A stretch of 64,000 nucleotides of DNA from Thalassomonas actiniarum (GTDB lineage Bacteria > Pseudomonadota > Gammaproteobacteria > Enterobacterales > Alteromonadaceae), in NCBI RefSeq assembly GCF_000948975.2, contig NZ_CP059735.1:3906001-3970000 (forward strand), read 5' to 3'. Shown piece after piece: positions 16,642 through 25,181 of the stretch (positions are counted from its first letter, which is position 1; each line of letters starts with the position of its first letter). Below the pieces are notes generated by a model. The model saw only the letters and a list, made by a program, of their open reading frames with translations, was not told the DNA's origin and did no database searches. The translations under genes were made by a program, and so were the position numbers.

Positions 16642-16682
16642 AAAAAACCCCGCTAATCGGTTGTTAAAACCGAGTAACGGGG
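16642..16682 (-). terminator. Rho-independent terminator serving the NADAR transcript
   Basis: CCCCG-ctaa-TCGGT ... ACCGA-gtaa-CGGGG (16648-16682) folds into a stem with an internal loop. On the minus strand it is followed directly by six T residues (16647-16642). It lies about 150 nt beyond the stop of the minus-strand NADAR gene, leaving a long 3' region. On the plus strand it also sits just after the helicase stop. Confidence 0.65.
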
Positions 16683-16830
16683 AGTCTGACGTAACTGAAC
16701 TTGGCGGATGGCTTTCTTTGGTTTTTACCTGGACTTGCAGCTAAAGACCACTTTAAACAAGTGTAGACGGATCCTGTCATTTACACATTACAGCATATTA
16801 CAATAATATTTTTCCTATAAAGTCAACAAG

Positions 16831-17382
16831 TTAAACAAGCTCTTTATTTAACCGTTCCCGCACCGCCATTAACGCAAATCCCAGCAGGTTCAGTCCTTGC
16901 CAGTGAGCGGGATCTTCAATAGCCGCATCATCGGCGGCCAGGCCTACACCCCAGATATTATCCACCGGGCTTGCCTCCACCAATACCCGCTCGCCGGTAT
17001 TGAGCAAAAATGCTTTAAGTTCAGGTCGCTGGCTAAATTTAGCCAGATTAGCCTCCACGACAATAGCAAAGCGCTCCTGTTGCCAGACTTTATCGTCAAA
17101 CCCCATAACATTACGGCCTGACTTTTTAGCTTCTCCCGGGGTCCGTGCCGCCGATATTTTTTCAAACGCACTTTGATCTTTAAAAAGCAGCGCCTTGCGG
17201 GCCATCATATAATGCTCCGCGGTTGGATAGCGCCTGCCGTCAACGTCAAAAGGCGCCTGATACCATTGGCTAAAACAACTTTTGCCAATCCCTGCCTTTG
17301 GCTTTTGATGTCCCCAGAAATAAAGATATCTGACTTTTTCACCCCGGTTAAGGGCTGCATGCAAGGCTTCAAGACTTACCAT
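16831..17382 (-). CDS. NADAR family protein (YbiA-like N-glycosidase)
   Basis: The 183-residue product shows the NADAR signature: YLYFWGHQ, CFSQWYQAPFDVDGRRYPTAEHYMMARKALLF, NIWGVGLA and NLLGFALMAVRERL. YbiA-type members remove the base from riboflavin-pathway intermediates, and others act on ADP-ribosylated guanine or NAD-related compounds. No signal peptide, so cytosolic. It stands alone between the convergent helicase and the divergent thioesterase, so context does not tell which substrate it uses. Family assignment is firm; substrate is not. Confidence 0.88.
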   Translation of the reverse strand: MVSLEALHAALNRGEKVRYLYFWGHQKPKAGIGKSCFSQWYQAPFDVDGRRYPTAEHYMMARKALLFKDQSAFEKISAARTPGEAKKSGRNVMGFDDKVWQQERFAIVVEANLAKFSQRPELKAFLLNTGERVLVEASPVDNIWGVGLAADDAAIEDPAHWQGLNLLGFALMAVRERLNKELV

Positions 17383-17643
17383 ATGTTAATGAAGATCCGT
17401 AATTTAGTGGTTGTTATTTCAGGTATTCATGCCTTTTATCAGCTCAATACCCTAGTCCCGGGATACTAACATTAATACCTGCATTTAAAAATGCCGGTTC
17501 GCCACATGGGTCCCACACTCGCCATAGCGCCAATAAGCACAAAATAACCCCAACGAAGGTTTACTTTTTAAAGCGACTTTGTACTATGGTACTTTTCTTT
17601 ATTGACGCTTCATCTGACAACCAAGCAATAAGAGCCTGATTTA

Positions 17644-18063
17644 ATGCCCAATGCGATTACGATTAAAAGAAAAGTCCGGTTCGGTGATTGCGATCCCGGC
17701 GGCATAGTATATACCCCCAGGTTTGCCGACTTTGCCATAGAAGCCGTAGACAGTGCCTTAGCAGTATTATTTGAACGTAAAGGCGGCATCTCAGCACTGA
17801 TGAATTTTGGCATCATGCCACCGGCAAGATCTTTATCTTTTGAGTTTTTACACCCGGTCACCTGGGATGACGAACTCAGTATCAAGGTATCGGTGGATGA
17901 AATTCGGCTACATGCGTTTTGCTTCTTGATTGAGGGGTACTTAGCCGATAATACCCTGGCCTTTAGCGCCCGTCTGACCCAGGTTTGTGTATCGCCCGAG
18001 ACGAAAAAAACCGTCAAAATCCCGGAAATGCTTAAAGTCAGGCTGGCGCAATTACACGGATAG
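17644..18063 (+). CDS. Hotdog-fold acyl-CoA thioesterase (4HBT type)
   Basis: This 139-residue protein opens with RKVRFGDCDPGGIVYTPRF, the 4-hydroxybenzoyl-CoA thioesterase motif in which the Asp of DPGG is the usual catalytic residue. The length is normal for one hotdog domain. It would hydrolyse a small or aromatic acyl-CoA. It is not in an operon: the next gene converges on it and the upstream gene is divergent, so the substrate cannot be deduced. Confidence 0.82.
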   Translation: MPNAITIKRKVRFGDCDPGGIVYTPRFADFAIEAVDSALAVLFERKGGISALMNFGIMPPARSLSFEFLHPVTWDDELSIKVSVDEIRLHAFCFLIEGYLADNTLAFSARLTQVCVSPETKKTVKIPEMLKVRLAQLHG

Positions 18064-18194
18064 CGGCCAAACAGCCATTACCCCGCTATGAAAGCTGCTC
18101 ACCACAATAAAGTCCTTTATTGACACAGGGTATGCCGACTGGGGTGTGAATATCTTTTTTAACTGTCGTTTTTTTTAGCCTCAACCGTTTATCT

Positions 18195-19331
18195 TCAACG
18201 CCTGCGGGACCAGAATGTTGCCCCAGACCAGCGGTGCTCATGGCGATAGCATTTTTTACGCAAACGTAAATAATGTTCAAAGTGATCGACAACTTCCTGC
18301 TGATAGGCATCAAGCTGCGCCTTTTTGGTATGTTTATCAGTCGAAGTTAACTGGGTTTGCACCGCCTTGGCACCATGACAGGCTGAAGTCATGGCAAAAC
18401 CTAAGCCTATGGCGGAAATAGGATCAAAGGAAGCGGCGGCATCCCCTACGGCAATAAAGTTTTTCTTCAACACCGAATGGGTGATGTGGCTGCTGGCATT
18501 TCGCACCCAGGGGGCGCCGGCTAACACAGCCCCCCCTTTTCCGCCAAATTTAATATGTCGGCTCTGAGCGAGTAACTGCTGCCAATTCTCCGGTTGATTT
18601 AACCTGTGCTGACCGATAATATCGGCATCAGAGAAAAAAGCCACCACCTGGCGCTGATCCGGTAGTCTGGCGCAATACCACCAGCCAAGTTCATGACTCT
18701 CCATCACTTGTTCTTGTTTGGTTTTTCGGCTTTTATCAAAATGAAAAAATGCCCCGACTCCCATTAACTTGTCGTGCCTGGCACTGAGCACCCCCACCTG
18801 ACGGCAAACATCGGCCTTACGTCCGCAAGCATCAATTAAATAACGGCCATTCAGTTTAAACCGGCCCTGACTGCGGTTTTTCAGGTTCAATTGCCAGCTG
18901 TGATCGGCGCCCTGGGCAAAACCGGTACACCGGGTTCGGGAATAAACCAGGCCCCCTCTGGCAGCGACGTAACCAAGCAAGACAAAGTCAAATTTCTCCC
19001 GATCCAGGCGAAAAGCCTTGTTGTCTATGTTAAAGAGCTCCTGCACACTCACCGGCTCATCACCGCCCCAATAACTGGTTTGGTTATAACAAGGTAAAAA
19101 AGTGTCCTCGGGAAAAGCTGACTTGGTTATTTTTAAATAACCGAGTAAGTCAAAAATATCTGAGCCGACATGCTCTGCCACCCGGACATCATTTAAGTCC
19201 GCTTGTTCAACCAAAGTGACCTTAAGATCTGAGTAGGTTAACAGGGTCAATGCCGCCGCCGCCCCGGCAGGGCCTGCGCCGACAATAATAACGTCGGTAT
19301 TGATCTCTGTTTGTTCCAGCGGGTCAGTCAT
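18195..19331 (-). CDS. FAD-dependent oxidoreductase, LodB/QhpG or tryptophan-halogenase-like
   Basis: A 378-residue flavoprotein of the PHBH-type monooxygenase fold. It has an N-terminal Rossmann motif (DVIIVGAGPAGAAAALTLL), a second FAD contact FIAVGDAAASFDPISAIGLG and a C-terminal RW..ATFWSRR tail, which I associate with the LodB/QhpG group. Those flavoproteins modify residues of partner enzymes to make quinone cofactors such as cysteine tryptophylquinone. No LodA-like or quinohaemoprotein partner is visible nearby, so a free-standing hydroxylase or halogenase-like role remains possible. The subgroup call is inference from motif memory. Confidence 0.65.
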   Translation of the reverse strand: MTDPLEQTEINTDVIIVGAGPAGAAAALTLLTYSDLKVTLVEQADLNDVRVAEHVGSDIFDLLGYLKITKSAFPEDTFLPCYNQTSYWGGDEPVSVQELFNIDNKAFRLDREKFDFVLLGYVAARGGLVYSRTRCTGFAQGADHSWQLNLKNRSQGRFKLNGRYLIDACGRKADVCRQVGVLSARHDKLMGVGAFFHFDKSRKTKQEQVMESHELGWWYCARLPDQRQVVAFFSDADIIGQHRLNQPENWQQLLAQSRHIKFGGKGGAVLAGAPWVRNASSHITHSVLKKNFIAVGDAAASFDPISAIGLGFAMTSACHGAKAVQTQLTSTDKHTKKAQLDAYQQEVVDHFEHYLRLRKKCYRHEHRWSGATFWSRRR

Positions 19332-19809
19332 TGCTTGATACCCACCGAGTACACCGCGTGCGCTATGCTTAAATCGGCTTTAACCGCTATACAAGGTTTT
19401 AATTTTCTCTGTCTTATAAGCATTTGTGAAAAACTCCCTGTCAGCGGTTCCGTGATCAGTAAAGCTAAAGAGCCATTGATGAAAAGTTTCTGATAATGCA
19501 GGATTTATTAACCCCAGCCTAAGTAGAGTCTAGTTAAGGAGCAGTAAGAATTTAGTATCAGCTTGGTATCAGTTTTCGCCCTGTTTTCACTGCGGCTTGA
19601 GAAACGCAAAAAATATCCATCCTGTTGGCTATTTCCCGTCCGCCTGGCTGTACTAAACGCGATAAATTGCATAAGCTGCTTACACACAACAAAAGTTTGT
19701 GTTATAAAAGTGATGCCGATGAAAAATAATTTTCCCTCCGGCATCATAAAAACACAGATCTGTTACTCTGTTTAACACATTCTTTACATACTAATAATCA
19801 GGATCGTTG
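19332..19809. other. Intergenic region upstream of the ribokinase operon
   Basis: No gene is supported in these 478 bases. TGATGCCG (19711-19718) and CGGCATCA (19739-19746) can pair around a 20-base loop just before the ribokinase leader, and ACACAACAAAAGTTTGTGT (about 19683-19701) is an imperfect palindrome that could be an operator. Confidence 0.4.
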
Positions 19810-20700
19810 ATGACGATATTCAACTTTGGTTCGATCAATATCGACCATGTTTACTCTGTTGATCATTTTGTTCGCCCCGGCGAAACCATGACTTCGGATC
19901 ATTACCAGAAAATTCTCGGCGGTAAAGGAGCCAACCAGTCGGTTGCCCTGGCCAAAGCAGGTTGTGACGTGGTGCATGTGGGGGCGATCTCAAAACAAGA
20001 CACTCACCTTTTGGCTGAACTTGAAGGCAAAGGGGTGAATACCGAGCAAATTGCCACATTAGATCTGGCCACAGGTCATGCCATTATCCAGGTTAATAAA
20101 GAGGCAGAAAATGCCATCGTGTTGTTTGCCGGGGCCAACCATGCCCTAAACGCACCGCAAATCAAGCAAGTATTGGCCAATGCCGATAAAAATGACTGGG
20201 TACTATTACAAAACGAAACCAACGAAATCGACACCATAATCACCACAGCTAAAGCACATGGCTTAACTGTGGTTTATAATCCGGCCCCCATGGATAAATC
20301 CCTGGTTGAAAAACACTTGGCGGATATCGATTTGTTAATCGTTAATGAAGTTGAAGCCATGGATTTAGCCGGTGTCGACAATGTCGATGCTGCCCAGAGT
20401 AACCTTGTTTCGCAGCACCCTAACTTACAGATCCTGATGACCTTAGGGGCCGAAGGGGTACGTTACCTTAACGGGGAAGCTATCACACAGGTACCTGCCT
20501 TTAAAGTCAAAGCCGTCGACACCACCGCCGCCGGAGATACTTTTATCGGTTACGCCCTGGCAGGTTTTACCAATCATCTGAGTGTTGAAAACGTGCTTAG
20601 GCAGGCCTGCGCCGCCTCTGCCATCTGTGTCACCCGCGAAGGCGCCAGTACGGCGATCCCGGGCCATGAAGAAGTCAGCCAGTTTTTAAAAGAGAAGTAA
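19810..20700 (+). CDS. rbsK: Ribokinase (PfkB family)
   Basis: The product has 296 residues from ATG 19810, preceded by AGGA at 6 nt; a TTG three bases earlier is not needed. PfkB family features are the GGKGANQSVALAKAG glycine-rich motif near residue 38 and the C-terminal DTTAAGDTFIGYALAG signature with the catalytic Asp. Ribokinase phosphorylates D-ribose to ribose 5-phosphate. The next gene, one base downstream, encodes a nucleoside hydrolase that releases ribose, so the two form a nucleoside salvage operon. Specificity for ribose over another sugar or nucleoside is inferred from this context. Confidence 0.88.
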   Translation: MTIFNFGSINIDHVYSVDHFVRPGETMTSDHYQKILGGKGANQSVALAKAGCDVVHVGAISKQDTHLLAELEGKGVNTEQIATLDLATGHAIIQVNKEAENAIVLFAGANHALNAPQIKQVLANADKNDWVLLQNETNEIDTIITTAKAHGLTVVYNPAPMDKSLVEKHLADIDLLIVNEVEAMDLAGVDNVDAAQSNLVSQHPNLQILMTLGAEGVRYLNGEAITQVPAFKVKAVDTTAAGDTFIGYALAGFTNHLSVENVLRQACAASAICVTREGASTAIPGHEEVSQFLKEK

Positions 20701-20701
20701 G

Positions 20702-21652
20702 ATGACACGTAAAATTATTATTGATACAGATCCCGGCATCGATGATGCCATGGCGATCATGCTGGCATTTAATGCTCCCTCGCTTGACGTGCTGGGTTTA
20801 ACCACAACTTTTGGCAATGTCCCGGTCTCCCTGGCAACGTCCAATGCCCTGAAGCTGGCGGAGCTGGCACAAAAAAATGTCCCGGTGGCCGAAGGGGTGG
20901 CAACACCTTTAGCGGCGCCGCAATTACCTCACCCCGACTTTGTCCACGGCAAAGACGGTTTTGGTAATATCAACTGGCCGGCAGAAACCACTAAAGCCGA
21001 TGGCCGCAGCGCCGCCGAATTTATTGTCGAGACCGTACGGGCCAATCCCAACGAAGTCACATTAATCGCCCTGGGACCGCTGGGTAACCTGGCCAAGGCA
21101 CTGGAACTGGACCCGGAAATCGTCAACCTGGTGGATGAAGTGATATTAATGGGGGGCGCCGCGGTTGAGCCGGGCAATGTTACCCCGGTGGCAGAAGCCA
21201 ATATTATCAACGACCCCCACGCCGCCGATATCGTCTTTACCGCCGACTGGCCGGTGACTATGGTGGGCCTGGATGTCACCCATAAGGTGATGATGGATGA
21301 AACCTTATTGCAAAAAATCCGCGCCGCCGACAGTAAAGCCGGAGAATTGTTATATCAGTCGACCCAGTTCTATTTTGACTTTTACAATAAAACCTTCGGC
21401 ATCGAAGGCTGCTTTGTCCATGATGCTTCCACCATAGTCTATGCCATGGCCCCTGATGTCTTTACCACAGAGCCTGGCATTGTCCGCGTCGCTACCGAAG
21501 GGGTCGCCATAGGACAAACCATTATTGCCCACCCGGATAAACATTATCCACTGCCCCACTGGCAGGATAAGCCGCAAAGCAAGATCTGCATGGGGGTCGA
21601 CAGCAAGCGCCTGTTGGCCGTTATAGAAGACACCTTTGCCGGCGCCGCTTAA
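20702..21652 (+). CDS. Inosine-uridine preferring nucleoside hydrolase
   Basis: A 316-residue cytosolic enzyme of the IUNH family. The N-terminus carries the calcium-binding signature KIIIDTDPGIDDAMAI, with the conserved DPHAAD and a late HDAST motif also present. It splits ribonucleosides into base and ribose. The ATG begins one base after the ribokinase stop, so the pair is almost certainly cotranscribed, and ribose would pass to the kinase. A strong terminator closes the operon at 21682-21715. Confidence 0.92.
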   Translation: MTRKIIIDTDPGIDDAMAIMLAFNAPSLDVLGLTTTFGNVPVSLATSNALKLAELAQKNVPVAEGVATPLAAPQLPHPDFVHGKDGFGNINWPAETTKADGRSAAEFIVETVRANPNEVTLIALGPLGNLAKALELDPEIVNLVDEVILMGGAAVEPGNVTPVAEANIINDPHAADIVFTADWPVTMVGLDVTHKVMMDETLLQKIRAADSKAGELLYQSTQFYFDFYNKTFGIEGCFVHDASTIVYAMAPDVFTTEPGIVRVATEGVAIGQTIIAHPDKHYPLPHWQDKPQSKICMGVDSKRLLAVIEDTFAGAA

Positions 21653-21681
21653 GGCAATAAGCCGGCGTAAAAGCGCATATC

Positions 21682-21715
21682 AAGGCCAGAGCCGAACGGG
21701 TGACTGGCCTTTTTT
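21682..21715 (+). terminator. Rho-independent terminator of the nucleoside salvage operon
   Basis: AAGGCCAG (21682-21689) pairs with CTGGCCTT (21704-21711), with a T-run through 21715, about 30 nt after the hydrolase stop. Confidence 0.85.
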
Positions 21716-21749
21716 CACTCTTTTTTTCTATATTTCTCAATAAGTTTTG

Positions 21750-22478
21750 TTAAAGTCCCGTCAGCCTGTGCCCGCTTGAGTTCGCGGTTAATTTCGGGTA
21801 ATAACATCGCACAGGGGATTTTCTTGAGAAGGCAAAATGCACCGCCAGCGCGGCAAGCAGGGTCGGCAAAGCAACACTTGTGGTATGCAACTGGCGCTGT
21901 TTCAAGTAACTGAACATATCGGCATGGTCATGAATAAGATAATCCGTCAAACCGCTAAATAATGCCCGGATCATCACCTTTTTGTCGCTTAGCTCCTGTA
22001 GCTGCAATTTCTTTTCCCGGATAATACGGCCAAAGTCTTCGCCAAAGCTGCTGCCGCTCAGGTAAATGCCGGTTAAACCTTTCAAGTCGGCATAGTGTTG
22101 ATAAGGAAAAACCTTGTCGTTTAAGACAAAAATATAGGACTTATTATAAAAATAGGGCCTGGGGTACTGAAAAATCGCCCCTCTGGGCTCATTCCAGTAC
22201 AAGGCGGACATCATATCCAGCTGGCCGGATTCTAAATATTTTAACCCCCTCTTCCAGGGAAGCCAGGCCTTAAATTCAAGCTTAAGCGCCATTTTATCCC
22301 CGATATGCCGGATCAGATCATAACCTATGCCTTGAGGGTGCTCGGTGTCTTTAGCGACAAAAGCCACGGGAAACCAGCGGTTTGAGCCACCAAGCACAAC
22401 TTTATGGCAGATATTCTCTTGTGCAGCCACTGGCTGAGACAAAAACATCAGCAAAGATAACAAGAACAGTTTGAGCAA
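21750..22478 (-). CDS. Periplasmic substrate-binding protein with a frameshift near the C-terminus
   Basis: The 242-residue frame is a family 3 type solute-binding protein with a signal peptide (LFLLSLLMFLSQPVAA), GIGYDLIRHIGDKM and GQLDMMSALYW. It starts at TTG with AGGGGG 5 nt upstream. After HFAFS (near 21820) the frame yields an unrelated tail. A shift of one base gives KIPCAMLLPEINREL and then AQADGTLTKLIEKY, ending at TGA 21715-21717, which is the normal C-terminal helix of the family and matches the paralogue at 55 kb. A one-base indel (real mutation or sequencing error) therefore truncates the last lobe. No transporter genes are adjacent. Confidence 0.75.
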   Translation of the reverse strand: MLKLFLLSLLMFLSQPVAAQENICHKVVLGGSNRWFPVAFVAKDTEHPQGIGYDLIRHIGDKMALKLEFKAWLPWKRGLKYLESGQLDMMSALYWNEPRGAIFQYPRPYFYNKSYIFVLNDKVFPYQHYADLKGLTGIYLSGSSFGEDFGRIIREKKLQLQELSDKKVMIRALFSGLTDYLIHDHADMFSYLKQRQLHTTSVALPTLLAALAVHFAFSRKSPVRCYYPKLTANSSGHRLTGL

Positions 22479-22537
22479 GAGAACCCCCTGTTACGAATAC
22501 CTGCCGCCTAAAGGCTGAAGCAATAAACAGGATAGTT

Positions 22538-22567
22538 GAAAAAGCTTTACCTGCATCAGGGTAAAGC
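22538..22567 (-). terminator. Rho-independent terminator of the MATE gene
   Basis: On the minus strand GCTTTACC and GGTAAAGC form an 8-bp stem with an 8-base loop immediately after the MATE stop codon, followed by five T residues (22543-22539). Confidence 0.8.
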
Positions 22568-22569
22568 CT

Positions 22570-23898
22570 TTATCCGGCCAGCTTTTTCATCGAGACTTGC
22601 AACTGAAACAGCAATAATATCCCCGTCAGCGCCAGCCCCAAACCGATCCCCGCCCAGATCCCCGCCAGCTGAAAATTAGCCATCAACAGCCAGGCCGCGG
22701 GCAGCCCCGCCAGGCAATAGCCGACGGCGGTTAACAGTGCCGGCACAGTAACAATTTTTAACCCCCGCAAGATATTAAGCGCCATTAACTGCCAGGCATC
22801 CACCACCAGGCAACAGGCGGTGACCAGGATCACGGTCGGCAGGATCAACACCAGCTCTTCAAAAAGCACATCTTGCTCACTGGCAAATAAAGCGGTTAAT
22901 CCATTGGGATACAAGATAAAGGCTATCCCGATCACCGCGCTGATCACAGTCGCCAGCACTAAACCGTTTACCGATGTCTTTTTAATTTCGGCTTTACCCT
23001 GTCCGGCGCCAAATTGCTGCCCGACTTCCATCGATGTCGCCTGGGCAATGCCAAAGGCAATATTCCAGGAAAAGCTTAAAATTTGCAGGGCGATCTGGTG
23101 TATTGCCAGCGATACCGCCCCTAAAGTGCCTGCCATCAGGGCGGCTCCCGAGATCAAACTGTATTCGGTTAAGGTGGCGAGCGCGACCGCACTACCGATT
23201 TTTATCAAAGGTAAAGTCGTCGCCAGGCGATATTCGGACCACAGGCGCCAGGGGCGATAGCGGCTAAATGCCGGACGGGTAAACAGCCAAAAGAGATATC
23301 CCGCTGCAGTAATAAAAGCGGCAATTGCCGTTCCCGCCCCTATGCCGCTCACCCCGAGGTGAAAATGAAACGCCAACAAATAACTCAGCACAATATTTAA
23401 CAGCACAGAAATTACAGTGATCCACAGCACCGACTTACCCGCAGCAAAAGCCACAGCAAAACTGCGCGCCACCAACAGCAGCAGGGTCGGTAGCATGGCC
23501 CATTTAAGCGTATCCAGATATTGCATGGCGACGGTAATGATAGCACCGTCCTGCCCGGCCAGGACAAATAAAACCTCAAGGTTGTAAAACAGCGGCAACA
23601 GCGCCAGGGAAACCAGTACAGACAATAACAGGCTGCCTTTAATGATTTTACGGATTTCCCGCTCATTTTCCCCGCCCCGCCCTTGTTCGCCACAAGCTAT
23701 CGCCAGTAAATTGGCCGACGAGCCGATCACACTGTGCACCAGGATAAAGATAAAACCATAAACCGAGGCCGCCAAACCACCGGCAGCCAAGGTAGTGACG
23801 CTGATCTGCGCCATCATCCAGACATCGGACAATACCATCAGCTGGGCGACTAATTGTGAAATGATCAGAGGTACTGCCAGTTTTACTAATTTTTTCAC
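22570..23898 (-). CDS. MATE family efflux transporter
   Basis: A 442-residue inner membrane protein with about twelve hydrophobic segments. The N-terminus MKKLVKLAVPLIISQLVAQL and MVLSDVWMMAQIS match the first helix of MATE (NorM/DinF-like) exporters, which swap cations for drugs or metabolites. Length is typical. It is transcribed divergently from a LysR-type gene across about 150 bp, so that regulator is the likely controller. The substrate is unknown. Confidence 0.88.
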   Translation of the reverse strand: MKKLVKLAVPLIISQLVAQLMVLSDVWMMAQISVTTLAAGGLAASVYGFIFILVHSVIGSSANLLAIACGEQGRGGENEREIRKIIKGSLLLSVLVSLALLPLFYNLEVLFVLAGQDGAIITVAMQYLDTLKWAMLPTLLLLVARSFAVAFAAGKSVLWITVISVLLNIVLSYLLAFHFHLGVSGIGAGTAIAAFITAAGYLFWLFTRPAFSRYRPWRLWSEYRLATTLPLIKIGSAVALATLTEYSLISGAALMAGTLGAVSLAIHQIALQILSFSWNIAFGIAQATSMEVGQQFGAGQGKAEIKKTSVNGLVLATVISAVIGIAFILYPNGLTALFASEQDVLFEELVLILPTVILVTACCLVVDAWQLMALNILRGLKIVTVPALLTAVGYCLAGLPAAWLLMANFQLAGIWAGIGLGLALTGILLLFQLQVSMKKLAG

Positions 23899-24049
23899 CT
23901 TAAGGCCCTATTACTTTGAATATCAGCCAAGATACCCGGGAGTTACTTGCTTTTCAAACGACATTTATGCGAATCTGGCATGCAGAAATCTCATGCGAAA
24001 AATCATACTAAAAACCGAGTTCAAAAAAGCGTCCAGCCGGAGAGGTCCA

Positions 24050-25036
24050 ATGCAACGTCATGTTTTAAAACGCCACGGTAAATTGCCGCAATCCCTCAAC
24101 AGCTTGCGGGTATTTGAAGCGGCCGCCCGCTATTTAAGTTTTACCGATGCCGCCACAGAGCTCAATGTCACCCAAAGTGCCGTCAGCCGCCAAATCCGCC
24201 AACTCGAAGATAACTTAGGTTTAACCTTGTTTATCCGCCTGCACAGATCGCTGGCGTTAACCAATGAAGGACGGGAATTATCCACCTTATTGACCCGGCA
24301 GTTCGGAGAATTAAACCGCGCTATTTATCAACTGACTCCTTCACAGCAGGGGGAGTTGAAGGTTAAGGTAGAAACCAGTCTGGCTTCACGCTGGCTCGCA
24401 GGACGTATGGTGAATTTTCGCCGGCAATACCCGGACATCCAGGTAGAATTAACCCTGGCCTGGTTTCAAAACGGTGTTAATGTCAATCTTGAAAGCGGCG
24501 GTTATGATGTCGCCATCTTCGGCGAAAAATACCCGGATGCCCGTTACAGCAACAATATGTTAAGAAAAGAAGTGATGGCGCCGGTTTATGCTCCCGCCCT
24601 GAGTACAGGCAATAAAGCCTTATCGTTAGCCGATACTTTATCCTTACCCAGAATACATCCGACCCAGGACAGGGCTGACTGGCATGGCTGGCTGCATTTT
24701 AACGCCATTGCCGATCACAGCCTGGATAAAGGCATCACCTTCAATAGCTTAGATCTTGCCGTCAGTGCCGCCACCAGCGGCGAAGGCGCGGCTATGGTGG
24801 ATATTATGTTGATCTTAGAGCAGCTCAAAGAGCAACAATTGTTGCTGCCTGCAAATGCCCGTTTATGCCACAGCCCGTGGCAATACTATTACTACCTTGC
24901 GCCGCAAAGCAACGCCGATAAGGAAGCCGGCATTTTTATTCACTGGCTCAAGCAGGAAATGGCCCATGACATCACCTTATTAGAGCAGCTTTGCCAACAG
25001 CATGGCTGGCAAATGCCCGATAAAGCAAGTTATTAA
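24050..25036 (+). CDS. LysR family transcriptional regulator, GcvA-like
   Basis: The protein has 328 residues from ATG 24050, with GGAGAGG 5 nt upstream. The frame stays open farther 5', but that part overlaps the divergent transporter gene and is not protein-like. The N-terminal helix-turn-helix is clear (LNSLRVFEAAARYLSFTDAA, then VTQSAVSRQIRQLE), followed by a LysR effector-binding domain. GcvA-type members share the PQSLNSLRVFEAAAR opening. The spacer to the MATE gene has two ATGCGAA direct repeats (23967 and 23993) that could be its sites. It probably regulates the divergent exporter (inference). Confidence 0.87.
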   Translation: MQRHVLKRHGKLPQSLNSLRVFEAAARYLSFTDAATELNVTQSAVSRQIRQLEDNLGLTLFIRLHRSLALTNEGRELSTLLTRQFGELNRAIYQLTPSQQGELKVKVETSLASRWLAGRMVNFRRQYPDIQVELTLAWFQNGVNVNLESGGYDVAIFGEKYPDARYSNNMLRKEVMAPVYAPALSTGNKALSLADTLSLPRIHPTQDRADWHGWLHFNAIADHSLDKGITFNSLDLAVSAATSGEGAAMVDIMLILEQLKEQQLLLPANARLCHSPWQYYYYLAPQSNADKEAGIFIHWLKQEMAHDITLLEQLCQQHGWQMPDKASY

Positions 25037-25181
25037 CCCACGCAGCCAGTAATAGGACATGACTACCTTAGACACAAAGCTCATAAACCAAGGGCCTTAT
25101 TGTTGACGGCTAAACTTAACAAGCTTGCTAAAAGCCCCGCCGGCGGCTCTGAAGCATAAATCCCTTTACTTTCACGGAGGA

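Noticed and set aside
16831-17382. NADAR gene as part of a defence system
   Set aside because: No defence-type partner genes lie next to it; a metabolic YbiA-like role is equally likely.
19508-19747. 79-codon minus-strand ORF upstream of ribokinase
   Set aside because: No ribosome site; it runs through the likely ribokinase promoter and the hairpin at 19711-19746.
23795-24049. N-terminal extension of the LysR-type protein by 85 residues
   Set aside because: It overlaps the start of the divergent MATE gene. The strong GGAGAGG before ATG 24050 and the normal LysR opening favour the shorter protein.
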